Source: Cytophagaceae bacterium (GTDB taxonomy: Bacteria; Bacteroidota; Bacteroidia; Cytophagales; Flexibacteraceae). From it: a stretch of DNA of 64,000 nucleotides. Under the pieces are notes generated by a model that was not told where the DNA came from, ran no database searches, and worked only from the letters and a program-made list of their open reading frames with translations. How positions within the stretch are numbered: the first letter of the stretch is position 1; every line of letters starts with the position of its first letter. The stretch covers positions 1-64,000 of the forward strand of contig JAIXQU010000115.1 in the NCBI GenBank assembly GCA_027485575.1. The letters run 5' to 3'. Positions 1 through 8,977 of the stretch are shown piece after piece. A program made the translations under genes and the position numbers.

Positions 1-90
1 CCCAAATAAGCTTTGTTACGAGCTTTGGGTCTAATAAAAACGTTAACCTACTCCTTTCGGACCGGAAATAAGGACCGGAAAATCTTTGTT

Positions 91-255
91 TAATTTAACC
101 CGGAATTGCCATTAGGAAATCTACTCCGAGTCTGAATTATTTCAAATCAGAGGCTTTGCCACCTTTTCTTTTGTATACGTAGCACTTAAAAGGTGCTGAT
201 TTTTTGCACTTTAGCCTCTCGTAACGAAGTACTAACGACAAATCCCGGTTTAAGG
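91..255 (-). repeat. Degenerate intergenic repeat element, copy A (boundaries approximate)
   Basis: Arms 91-122 and 211-247 match copy B in inverse orientation (29/32 and 28/37 identical by eye). Confidence 0.65.
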
Positions 256-1398
256 CTAAATCATTTTTTTAAAAAACGTCAACCATTCATTGGAAATGGC
301 TTTGGCCGTAAAATGGTCTAAAACATACTGCCGACCTGCAATACCCATTTTCTTTCTATTTTCGAAATTAGAAACCAGGTTTCGCATGCCCTCTGTTATG
401 GAACCGATATCCCCGGTTCTATGTCTGATGCCTGTCTCGTTTTCGATGATGGTTTCCCTTAAACCATAGGTATCACTACACAATATTGGCAACTCCAGCA
501 ATGATGCTTCAATGACACTTGTTCCAAAGCCCTCCCGATGGCTTGGCAGGCAAAATACATCTGAGGCTAAAAGCAATTCATTTGGCCTGGGCGTAGGGCC
601 AAAAAAATGAACCTTTTCAGAATTGTTAGTTATTGACTTTACAATTGGCATAAGATTTTCCTCATCATAACCGACAAGCAAAAGCCTCACATTTGAAAAT
701 TCATTTTGAATATTATGGAAAGCCTTGGCCAGATCGAGCACACCTTTGTCAATATTCAATCGACCCAGAAACATAAAAACGACATCGTCATTTTTATATC
801 CCAATTGAGTTCTCAGGTGCATCCTCACTTCAGGATTGAGAATAAAACGATCTGAATTAACACCCGAAATTGAGCCTTTTCCCAGAACAGATGACCGTTC
901 CTTTGTTATTACTCCATTTTCAATCAAGTATTCCTGCTGGGCAAATCCATCCACCAAAACCTGGGTTGAAAGCTTAAAAGTAATTTGATCTATCCCTTTT
1001 AAAATTTGCTTGAATAAACCGGATTGGGTGTGCCAAACCTGACCCGTAAATATGTGGAGCCGATATTGAATTCCAGCAAGGTAGGCCGCTAGAATACCTA
1101 AAAACCCAGCCTTTGGTGTAACGGTAAAAACAAAATCAAATTTTTCCTTTTTAAAATATTCCTTTAAACCCAATAATGCATGGAAGTCTTTAACCAAGTG
1201 AATATCCCGCTGAATTCCAATGCTATATATAGCTTTCAAATTTGGATTCTCTTTTAGATCAGAATTAACGCCTTCAAAATTTGCGACGAGGTAAATGTCA
1301 AATTTCTGCGCCAAAACTTCGAAGTGGTTTAAGAGAAATGCTGTGGCAGTCATTGGTGCTGCTACTACAAAACAAATGGACTTTCTGGCGATAGTCAT
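256..1398 (-). CDS. Glycosyltransferase family 4 (GT1/GT4 fold)
   Basis: ORF 380 aa; C-terminal motif LLLASDVFCLPSHREGFGTSVIEASLLELPILCSDTYGLRE typical of GT4 EX7E region; in tight minus-strand cluster. Confidence 0.85.
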   Translation of the reverse strand: MTIARKSICFVVAAPMTATAFLLNHFEVLAQKFDIYLVANFEGVNSDLKENPNLKAIYSIGIQRDIHLVKDFHALLGLKEYFKKEKFDFVFTVTPKAGFLGILAAYLAGIQYRLHIFTGQVWHTQSGLFKQILKGIDQITFKLSTQVLVDGFAQQEYLIENGVITKERSSVLGKGSISGVNSDRFILNPEVRMHLRTQLGYKNDDVVFMFLGRLNIDKGVLDLAKAFHNIQNEFSNVRLLLVGYDEENLMPIVKSITNNSEKVHFFGPTPRPNELLLASDVFCLPSHREGFGTSVIEASLLELPILCSDTYGLRETIIENETGIRHRTGDIGSITEGMRNLVSNFENRKKMGIAGRQYVLDHFTAKAISNEWLTFFKKMI

Positions 1399-1400
1399 AT

Positions 1401-2384
1401 TTATGAAATCAGGTTTTTTGTAACTTTATTTAGAATTGCCAATAGAGAAAAGTTTTTGAGTAATATTTTCCGGAACAAATTTTTATCTCTTTGATGAATC
1501 GGGTTTGCAATCAAAAAAAGCCCTTCCTCAATTAGCTGCTTTTTCTTTAATTTCATTTCCTGATAAGAAAACCCATTTTTCAGCATCAGATAGAAAATAG
1601 AAACTACCAGAAATGAAATCCGCTCACTCAAAAAACCTATTTCGTTTTCCGTTTTTGAAAGACCTAGCAGTTTGTGGGTTTCCTTTACTACAATTGTATG
1701 GTCCTCAATCATTTTCGTTTTCTTGGCTTTGTCTTTTGTTCTGGTGATGGAGTCGGGGGATTGCCGGTATTGATAAATCAGGTCTGGAATGGCCATCACA
1801 TTTTTAGCGACAAGCAATGCCCTTGTATTAAACTCAAAATCTTCCACATAAATTTTCTCTATAAAGAAAAGCTGGTGATTGATGACCAAATCCCTCCTAT
1901 AAATCTTATTGAAAACAGAATTTACATAACGCACATTTTTGTAATACTCCACACCAGAGAAAACTTCTGTCTGCCTTTGAATCGAAAATTCCCCTTCAAT
2001 AACAAGTTCATTGTTAACCTTTTGAATCCCAAATTCCAGAATATCGAGGTTGTACTTTTCAGAAAGTTGGACCAGTTTTTTCAAAGTATTTGGTTTTAGC
2101 CAATCATCGGAATCTACAAACAAAATGTACTTTCCTTTGGCCAACCGAATTCCTGAATTTCTGGCACCACTTATCCCGGTATTTTTCTGTGTAAAAACCT
2201 GAATGTTGGACCATTTTTCAGCCAAAGCCCGCACTATATCCATGCTCTTGTCAGGGCTACCGTCGTCCACCACAATTAATTCAAAATCAGAGGCATCCAA
2301 ATCGTTTTCCAAAATAGAAAGCAGACAGGTAGAAATGTACTTTTCTACATTGTAAACCGGAACTATGATGGAAAGCAATGGCAT
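1401..2384 (-). CDS. Glycosyltransferase family 2
   Basis: N-term LSIIVPVYNVEKYISTCLLSIL...ELIVVDDGSPDKS...NTGISGARNSGI...FVDSDDW, classic GT-A family 2. Confidence 0.9.
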   Translation of the reverse strand: MPLLSIIVPVYNVEKYISTCLLSILENDLDASDFELIVVDDGSPDKSMDIVRALAEKWSNIQVFTQKNTGISGARNSGIRLAKGKYILFVDSDDWLKPNTLKKLVQLSEKYNLDILEFGIQKVNNELVIEGEFSIQRQTEVFSGVEYYKNVRYVNSVFNKIYRRDLVINHQLFFIEKIYVEDFEFNTRALLVAKNVMAIPDLIYQYRQSPDSITRTKDKAKKTKMIEDHTIVVKETHKLLGLSKTENEIGFLSERISFLVVSIFYLMLKNGFSYQEMKLKKKQLIEEGLFLIANPIHQRDKNLFRKILLKNFSLLAILNKVTKNLIS

Positions 2385-3475
2385 TACTTGAGATAGATGA
2401 AATTAACAAGATAGGTAAATGCAAAATATCCAAACATGATTCCACTGGCAACGCGGTTCTGACTTCTGGTTAAAGTTTCGATGCAAATGGGATAAATAAT
2501 GACACTGCCAAGCATAAACCAGGAAAGATAAGAAAACCGGTCTGAGAAATTTGCACGGATGACAAGGATCCAGAAACCATTGGCAATCAAGTAGGTACTA
2601 TAGAAAATATTGTAAAATTTATCCTCGAAATTCCGTTTGAAGATAAAATACCAACCTGAAATTACTCCCATGGAACTGTACAACAAAAAATCCCAACGGA
2701 AACCAACGCTTCTAAATTCTTTTGGGTCGGCTTTGGTGGTAAGGTAGCTGGTTCGCTCATCCCCAAACCCTAAATTAGCAAAAAGGCTTTCCCAATATCC
2801 TGAAAACATGAGCGATAGAAAAATACAAGCAATCCAAAAAGCCAGATAAACCCTGGGCTTTGGGAAAATATTGGCAGCCAGGAAAGCCGCTATGGGAAGC
2901 AATAAACTTTTGTGAAAAAATGTGCATAGGTAAAGCAAAAGAATCATCACTACTTTTCTGTCATAAAAAGAAATGGCCAGCATAAAAATCGAAGTTGCCA
3001 TTCCGTTTCGAATGGTGTTGGTTCCATAGGCAAAAAAAGAAATGGAAAAAGTAATCATCGCAAAACCATAAGGCCAATATTTTCCATACCACCGTTTCGT
3101 TGCAATAAAAAGGGGCAAAATATAAATACAGGCGACAGTAAAATAGTATCCTTCCAGACCCATTAACTCTGCACAATACTCATTTAGAATCAGAAAACCC
3201 TTATCTTCAGTTATCTCCAGCGGTTTGCCAAGTTGATAACTTTGAAACACGGCTGAGTACAAAGGCATATCCGTAAAAACTGAATCATTGGGCCTGAGAC
3301 CAATAAAAACCATGACCAGAAAAAACAAAACATAGCCAAGAAAATTCATGGCTGCAATGCTTCGGGAGGTAGTTTGCTCTAATGTGAGCGTGTGAATGAG
3401 CATCAATACCAACACCAGCAAAAGGACATTGTAGTACACTTTATGGTATAAAATGGCTGGAATTAATTCTCCCAT
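2384..3475 (-). CDS. EpsG-like / Wzy-like polysaccharide polymerase (multi-pass membrane protein)
   Basis: 363 aa, many hydrophobic segments, GLRPNDSVFTDMPLY motif resembling the EpsG family; embedded between glycosyltransferases. Confidence 0.7.
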   Translation of the reverse strand: MGELIPAILYHKVYYNVLLLVLVLMLIHTLTLEQTTSRSIAAMNFLGYVLFFLVMVFIGLRPNDSVFTDMPLYSAVFQSYQLGKPLEITEDKGFLILNEYCAELMGLEGYYFTVACIYILPLFIATKRWYGKYWPYGFAMITFSISFFAYGTNTIRNGMATSIFMLAISFYDRKVVMILLLYLCTFFHKSLLLPIAAFLAANIFPKPRVYLAFWIACIFLSLMFSGYWESLFANLGFGDERTSYLTTKADPKEFRSVGFRWDFLLYSSMGVISGWYFIFKRNFEDKFYNIFYSTYLIANGFWILVIRANFSDRFSYLSWFMLGSVIIYPICIETLTRSQNRVASGIMFGYFAFTYLVNFIYLK

Positions 3476-3476
3476 T

Positions 3477-4583
3477 TTAATCGTCAGATTTGGTTAAAGA
3501 GCGAAACAAAACATCCCATTGGTTCACTATCCCGTCTTTTGAAAATCGGCCCACATTTTGTCTGGCCAGTTTTCCCATTGCTTTTCTGGATTCCTCATTT
3601 TCAATCATATAGATGATATTTTTGGTTAATTCCTCCACATTTCCATCGGGAACCAAAAGCCCATCAGCACCATTTTGAATGATATCTGCCGGCCCACAGG
3701 GGCAATCGAATGAAACACATGGTACGCCACAAGCCATGGCTTCAGTTAAAACCATTCCAAAGCCTTCAAATCTGGAGGATAAAATATAAAAACTGCTTTC
3801 CAGGTATTTTTCTTCAATTGCCTTTACGGGTTCAAAAAATGAAACATGGTCTGAGATTTTGAGATTTTCGGCCAACTTTTTCAAACCAACTTCCGGGTCT
3901 TCTTTACCATAAATATCCAAATGCCAGTCCGGATGCTTTTCAACCACAGGCTTCCAGGACTTTAAAAGCAAATCAAAACCTTTTTGAAAAGCGTGCCTGC
4001 CGACAGCTATGGCTTTTTTGCTTTGCAAATTTGAAACCCGTTCTGGAAAAAATGTTAATGGATTTGGCATAACAACCAGATTTGGCAAATCCCATTCTCC
4101 CACATTTCCATTGGTCAAAACTACAAAGCGTGTAAAATATCTGGCCAGGAAATCCATCAAGGCAAATTTCACCTGAATGATTGCCTTTTTTAAAAAGCTG
4201 GTATTTAAGGAATTGTATTCAATTACTTTTGAAACATGCCTTTCATACACGATCGGATTCTTCCTTCCTAAAATCAAGGGTAAGAAAAAAGCCTTCAGCC
4301 CATCGTCGCAAACATCAATCAAATCTGGCTTCAGGGTAGAAACCAGCTTTTGAATTCCCATTATATATCCTAAACCATAGCCAAAAGGACCAGGGGGCAA
4401 AACCAAATCGTGCATGGTTATTTTGGAACTAAAGTCGTGAAAAACACGCTCATCCCGTTGGTTAAGTGTCAGAATATGAACTTCATGACCAAATACATCT
4501 GCCAACGCACTTGTCTTGATGGCCAGCACTCTTTCGAGGCCACCCGCAGGATTTATTTTGTTTGTGATGTATAAAATCTTCAT
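3477..4583 (-). CDS. Glycosyltransferase family 4
   Basis: MKILYITNKINPAGGLERVL...SSRFEGFGMVLTEAMACGVPCVSFDCPCGPADII. Confidence 0.9.
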   Translation of the reverse strand: MKILYITNKINPAGGLERVLAIKTSALADVFGHEVHILTLNQRDERVFHDFSSKITMHDLVLPPGPFGYGLGYIMGIQKLVSTLKPDLIDVCDDGLKAFFLPLILGRKNPIVYERHVSKVIEYNSLNTSFLKKAIIQVKFALMDFLARYFTRFVVLTNGNVGEWDLPNLVVMPNPLTFFPERVSNLQSKKAIAVGRHAFQKGFDLLLKSWKPVVEKHPDWHLDIYGKEDPEVGLKKLAENLKISDHVSFFEPVKAIEEKYLESSFYILSSRFEGFGMVLTEAMACGVPCVSFDCPCGPADIIQNGADGLLVPDGNVEELTKNIIYMIENEESRKAMGKLARQNVGRFSKDGIVNQWDVLFRSLTKSDD

Positions 4584-4594
4584 TTGTCAGATGT

Positions 4595-5557
4595 CTATTT
4601 GATGAATTTTCTCAAACTTGTATAAAACTTTAAGTCGATGTTCATCAATGTTTTGTATAGAATAAACTTTGGATTAAAACTTCCTTTCCAGGCTATCGGG
4701 TAAAAAGAAGATGTTTTCAGTTTTTCAAGAATAAGTGCCTGGTCTTTTGGGCTATGCGTCAAAAAACTGGAAGGCATAAGCATGGTTTGAAAAATGATAA
4801 AGGCTCTGTAATTCAAGCCATTGACAAATCGTTTTGAACAGGTATGACTTTGAATAAAAAACTGAAAACGCTCAAGAACTATGCATTTATTCAAATCCGA
4901 CTTCAGACTTTTTGTACCCATAATGGAACTTGAATTTTCAAAATAGGCATACAATAATTTATCCAATGTCTGGACCCTTTTTGCAAAAAACATAACCCTT
5001 GGCAAAAACTCCTCGTCTTCATGTATGATGCCTTCAAAAAATTCTAAATTGTTGTCAATCAGGTTTTTTCGATTATGAACAAATGACCAGGCAGTTGGAA
5101 CCGTTTGAATTTCGCTAAAAAACTTTTCGCCGGTAACCACCCCATCCGGATGCGATTTGGGATGATAGACGGTTTCAGACCCGTCATTGAAAAAATGGGT
5201 AAAACCAAGATGTGCAACGTCCAGGTTTCCAACTTCCATGAAATCATAAAGCCCTTTTAAACAATTGCTTACAATCTTGTCATCTGAATCAATAAACCAT
5301 ACATATTTTCCAGTTGCATGTTTAAGTCCGGTATTTCTTGCTCCACTCAGGCCCTTATTGTCCTGTGAAATGATTTTGATGTTTCTGTTCCCTGATTCAA
5401 ATTTTTCGGCTATGGCCAAACTGTTGTCTTTCGTCCCGTCGTTTACCAGAATAATTTCATACTCACTTGCTTTCAAATCCTGGTCCAGCAAACTCAGCAC
5501 GCACCGTTCCAGGTATTTTTCAACATTATAAATCGGTATGACCAGAGAGAACAACAT
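4595..5557 (-). CDS. Glycosyltransferase family 2
   Basis: MLFSLVIPIYNVEKYLERCVLSLLDQD...ILVNDGTKDNS...NKGLSGARNTGL...FIDSDD. Confidence 0.9.
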   Translation of the reverse strand: MLFSLVIPIYNVEKYLERCVLSLLDQDLKASEYEIILVNDGTKDNSLAIAEKFESGNRNIKIISQDNKGLSGARNTGLKHATGKYVWFIDSDDKIVSNCLKGLYDFMEVGNLDVAHLGFTHFFNDGSETVYHPKSHPDGVVTGEKFFSEIQTVPTAWSFVHNRKNLIDNNLEFFEGIIHEDEEFLPRVMFFAKRVQTLDKLLYAYFENSSSIMGTKSLKSDLNKCIVLERFQFFIQSHTCSKRFVNGLNYRAFIIFQTMLMPSSFLTHSPKDQALILEKLKTSSFYPIAWKGSFNPKFILYKTLMNIDLKFYTSLRKFIK

Positions 5558-5558
5558 T

Positions 5559-6689
5559 TTAAACTTGATTTCTGATTAGTTCAACAAGTGGTTTGAAATG
5601 TTCTTTAAAGCTTTCATTGTCAACCGAATGATCGATTGATTTCAATCTGGTTTCTATGTTTAAGTCTGGATTTTCTCCAAGCAGAAACGAGCGTTTGGAA
5701 CTTGAAATCCAGTTAAAAAACTCGGTTAACTTATGGTCTACCGTTGGAATTGCCATTACAGGGGTATTGCTGATGTAGCTCAAAATGACGCCATGTAGCC
5801 TGTCGGTTATAACCAATTCAGCTGCACTAAGTCTTTCGACAAGCTTTTTAACTTCATTTCTGCCTTCTTCGATGGTAAAGGAGGTATCATCAATTGTGGT
5901 TGCAAAGGAAACACAGTTCTCAAATTTGCTTTCAATCTCAGACATCAGTTTTCTCCTTTCTTCGGGTTTAAATCGACTTTCCACATCCTCCCGCAAGCAA
6001 TACATGACACCTGAACGGGCTTTGTTTGACTTAAATTCATCCAGATAAAGCACGATATCCGGATAAAAATAAAAGTTAACTCCCGGAAAGTTTTCCTGCA
6101 TAAATGATAATGAAAATTTATCCCTGATGCAGATAATCAGATTTTTAGAATAGGTTTTATAAAGCCACTGTGAAAAAGAAGTAAAACGTTTCCCCCAGGA
6201 GGTTGTCAAATCAAAGCTTGAAGATTGTGGAAACAGAACCCTGGTATTATTTTTCAATTGAGAAAAAATAACCCAGCGTGAAAGCTCCTCAATCATGTAA
6301 CGCGTACCCATACTGCCACCTCCCTGAACAAAAACAAGGTCGCCTTTTTTCAGATGTCGCTTCAATGGAAAGATTTCTCTGAATAAATCTGGCATGGTAA
6401 TTTCAACCACCTCAAATTCAGGAAAATTGTCGTCCACAAAACGCCTTCCTGCCAATCCAAGTGCCTGGTCTCCAATGTTTCCATGAATAGGAACCAAAAG
6501 AATTACGGCTTTCGGCTTTTCTGTTTTAAAACCTTTGGGTCTCCGGAAACTAAAAAAGCTGCCGATTAATTTTATGATACTAAAAATGTAAAGCTTCACC
6601 TTGAATTGAAATGTTATGGATTGAAGGTTTTTAATCGGCCTGGCAAAAATTTTTGAAGAAGGCCCGTAATTACTTTTTTGTTCATCCAT
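5559..6689 (-). CDS. Polysaccharide pyruvyl transferase family protein
   Basis: HGNIGDQALGLAGRRFV, FVQGGGSMGTRY, ELVITDRLHGVILSYISNTPVMAIP motifs; ORF overlaps the flippase by 76 bp, and an in-frame GTG at 6599 is an alternative start. Confidence 0.82.
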   Translation of the reverse strand: MDEQKSNYGPSSKIFARPIKNLQSITFQFKVKLYIFSIIKLIGSFFSFRRPKGFKTEKPKAVILLVPIHGNIGDQALGLAGRRFVDDNFPEFEVVEITMPDLFREIFPLKRHLKKGDLVFVQGGGSMGTRYMIEELSRWVIFSQLKNNTRVLFPQSSSFDLTTSWGKRFTSFSQWLYKTYSKNLIICIRDKFSLSFMQENFPGVNFYFYPDIVLYLDEFKSNKARSGVMYCLREDVESRFKPEERRKLMSEIESKFENCVSFATTIDDTSFTIEEGRNEVKKLVERLSAAELVITDRLHGVILSYISNTPVMAIPTVDHKLTEFFNWISSSKRSFLLGENPDLNIETRLKSIDHSVDNESFKEHFKPLVELIRNQV

Positions 6690-8035
6690 AAAAGTATGGC
6701 TGTTGAAAAGACAATGTTGGCAAAATCTACATACATGTTTTCCAGGTAGTTAATAGAAGAAGACACCAGGAATAAAACCATGAAAGTCAGAAACAAACCT
6801 GAGGGAAATTTGATTCCATAAAATTTGTAGGCATCATAATTCCGGATGGCAAAAACAATAAAATAACCAAACAGGATTCCAAAGCCTGCCCCGTATAAAC
6901 CGTAAATCGGAATCAAAATCCAGGAGGAAAATACGGTAATGACGCCTCCACTAATGCTGCTAAACATGGCTCCTTTGGTATCTTTTTTATTCAAATAACT
7001 TGTGCCTAAAAAACTTGATAAGGAGTTGAAAATGACACCCAGCAATAATATGGAAGTGTATTTCCATGACTCAAAAAACTGGGGACTTACCAAAAATTTC
7101 AACAGGATTCTGCTTGTTGTTACAATCCCGATTGTGATGGTAAACATGATGCGGATGTATAATTCAAAAACCTCTGCATGGTATTTTCCGGAATTTTTAT
7201 CTGTAGCAATTGAGATGGATTTCTCCTGCCATGCCTGGTAAAAAATGCTGGTAAAGATTAGGAGTATGGTCGGTATTTTTTGTGAAATCGAGAAGATTCC
7301 ATTGGCCGCTTTTCCACAATAAGCGAGAATAAAAAATCGATTTGCAGAGGCAATTGCCCACCAACTCAAGGTGTTGGGAATAAGTGGGATAGAATACTTT
7401 AAAAGAGATAAGGAAAGATGTTTACTAAAAGTTGAAATGGAAAAATAACTGGAGAGGCCGCCTGCAAAAAACAAATAAGTACAGGTAAAAATTGAGCCGA
7501 TAATGTTGGCCCAAATCAAACCATCTATTTTGGTATTGGTAAAATAGAGACTGGAAACAGCAAGGATTGCATAAAGGAAGGAGTACAAAATACTACTTGC
7601 AACAAAAAGTTTGTTTTTACCAATTCCCCTTACAATCTGTTGAAAAACAATGAAATAACTTTGAAAAAAGACAAGGGCATACAATTTGAATTCATTTGAT
7701 AGCCAGTCCAGATATTTGAGGCCCGCGAAAACCAAACCCATGACCGATAGGCAAAGAGTTAGCAGAATGAGGATATTGGAAAATACTTTTTTGGCCTTTT
7801 CGGGAGAAGAATCTTCTATCAACCAACGAAGTGCCGACTCCGCAAGTTGCAAAGTTGCAATTGGCGTTAGGAGACTTAAAGAAATGACAAACAAATCATA
7901 ATCACCTACTTCCTCTTTGGTGAGATAAAAAGTAGTGACAAAAACCAACCCAAAATTGATTAATCTGGTAGCCAGATTTCCTACCGTATAAAGCAGGGTT
8001 AAATTCAACAAGGGTTTTCCAGACTGGCTACTCAT
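6614..8035 (-). CDS. Polysaccharide biosynthesis flippase (Wzx/MATE-like)
   Basis: 473 aa, ~12 hydrophobic segments, N-term LLYTVGNLATRLINFGLVFVTTFYLTKEEVGDYDL typical of Wzx. Confidence 0.82.
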   Translation of the reverse strand: MSSQSGKPLLNLTLLYTVGNLATRLINFGLVFVTTFYLTKEEVGDYDLFVISLSLLTPIATLQLAESALRWLIEDSSPEKAKKVFSNILILLTLCLSVMGLVFAGLKYLDWLSNEFKLYALVFFQSYFIVFQQIVRGIGKNKLFVASSILYSFLYAILAVSSLYFTNTKIDGLIWANIIGSIFTCTYLFFAGGLSSYFSISTFSKHLSLSLLKYSIPLIPNTLSWWAIASANRFFILAYCGKAANGIFSISQKIPTILLIFTSIFYQAWQEKSISIATDKNSGKYHAEVFELYIRIMFTITIGIVTTSRILLKFLVSPQFFESWKYTSILLLGVIFNSLSSFLGTSYLNKKDTKGAMFSSISGGVITVFSSWILIPIYGLYGAGFGILFGYFIVFAIRNYDAYKFYGIKFPSGLFLTFMVLFLVSSSINYLENMYVDFANIVFSTAILLWMNKKVITGLLQKFLPGRLKTFNP

Positions 8036-8228
8036 AGGGTTCCTGAAACAAAGTTCAGGTAAACGTCATAATAGCCAGCAAATATGCCGGTTGACACTTA
8101 AATAAGTTTTTGAAAAGCCGATTGCTTATGTACTTGTAAGTTATAAGCCAACTTTGCGGAAGCGAACAACAATCATTTGAGGTTGAGTAAGGTGAAAACC
8201 CTTAAAAAACCTTCTGCAAAAACTAATG

Positions 8229-8804
8229 TTATTTCAGCTTATCCATTATGGCGCAGAGATTTGAGAAAATCTCTTCGATTTCTCCAATGCCATAAACTGA
8301 GAAATATTTGTTTTGCTCTTTGTAAAATGAAGCGACAGGAGCCGTTTTGGTATTGTATTCTTTTACCCTGTTTTCTATCAGCTCCTCATTTTGGTCATCT
8401 GTCCTACCTGAAGATTGACCACGGATTAAAAGTCTGCTTATCAGCTCTTTTTCCTCAACTTCAAGTGCAATCATTGCGGAAATTCCGGTTCCTCTATTGG
8501 TTAAAAGAGAATCCAGAGCCTGCGCTTGCGGAATCGTCCGCGGAAATCCATCAAAAATGAAGCCTTTTGCAGTTGGATTTTGGGCCAATTTGTTGTCAAT
8601 CATACCAATCACAACTTCGTCAGGAACCAGCAGACCTGCATCCATCAAACCTTTGGCTTTTAGGCCAAGTTCCGTTCCTCCTGCAATTTCAGAGCGTAGG
8701 AGGTCACCTGTAGAAAGATGAACCAACTGATAGGTTTCTATTAGTTTGGCAGATTGTGTACCCTTCCCTGCACCGGGAGGTCCGAACAAGACAATATTTA
8801 ACAT
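8229..8804 (-). CDS. adk: Adenylate kinase
   Basis: MLNIVLFGPPGAGKGTQSAKLIETY...HLSTGDLLRSEI...GFIFDGFPRTIPQAQAL. Confidence 0.96.
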   Translation of the reverse strand: MLNIVLFGPPGAGKGTQSAKLIETYQLVHLSTGDLLRSEIAGGTELGLKAKGLMDAGLLVPDEVVIGMIDNKLAQNPTAKGFIFDGFPRTIPQAQALDSLLTNRGTGISAMIALEVEEKELISRLLIRGQSSGRTDDQNEELIENRVKEYNTKTAPVASFYKEQNKYFSVYGIGEIEEIFSNLCAIMDKLK

Positions 8805-8977
8805 TTTATCTGGTTAATCTCAGAAATGGATCGCAAGTATAATACAATTGAAAGGCCTTTCGAATGTAAGCGGTTCAATTTATGTAGCAATTTTTTGGAT
8901 TTCTGATTTTAGAGATTTAACAAACGATAAGAAACCTGAACAATTTTGCTTGTTTTAGTGTCTATTTGAAATCTGGA

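Noticed and set aside
8036-8060. CCTGAA-ACAAAGT-TTCAGG inverted repeat upstream of the flippase
   Set aside because: Short 6-bp arms; chance occurrence in AT-rich sequence cannot be excluded
8177-8560. 127-aa plus-strand ORF antisense to adk
   Set aside because: Overlaps the conserved adenylate kinase frame; composition typical of antisense shadow
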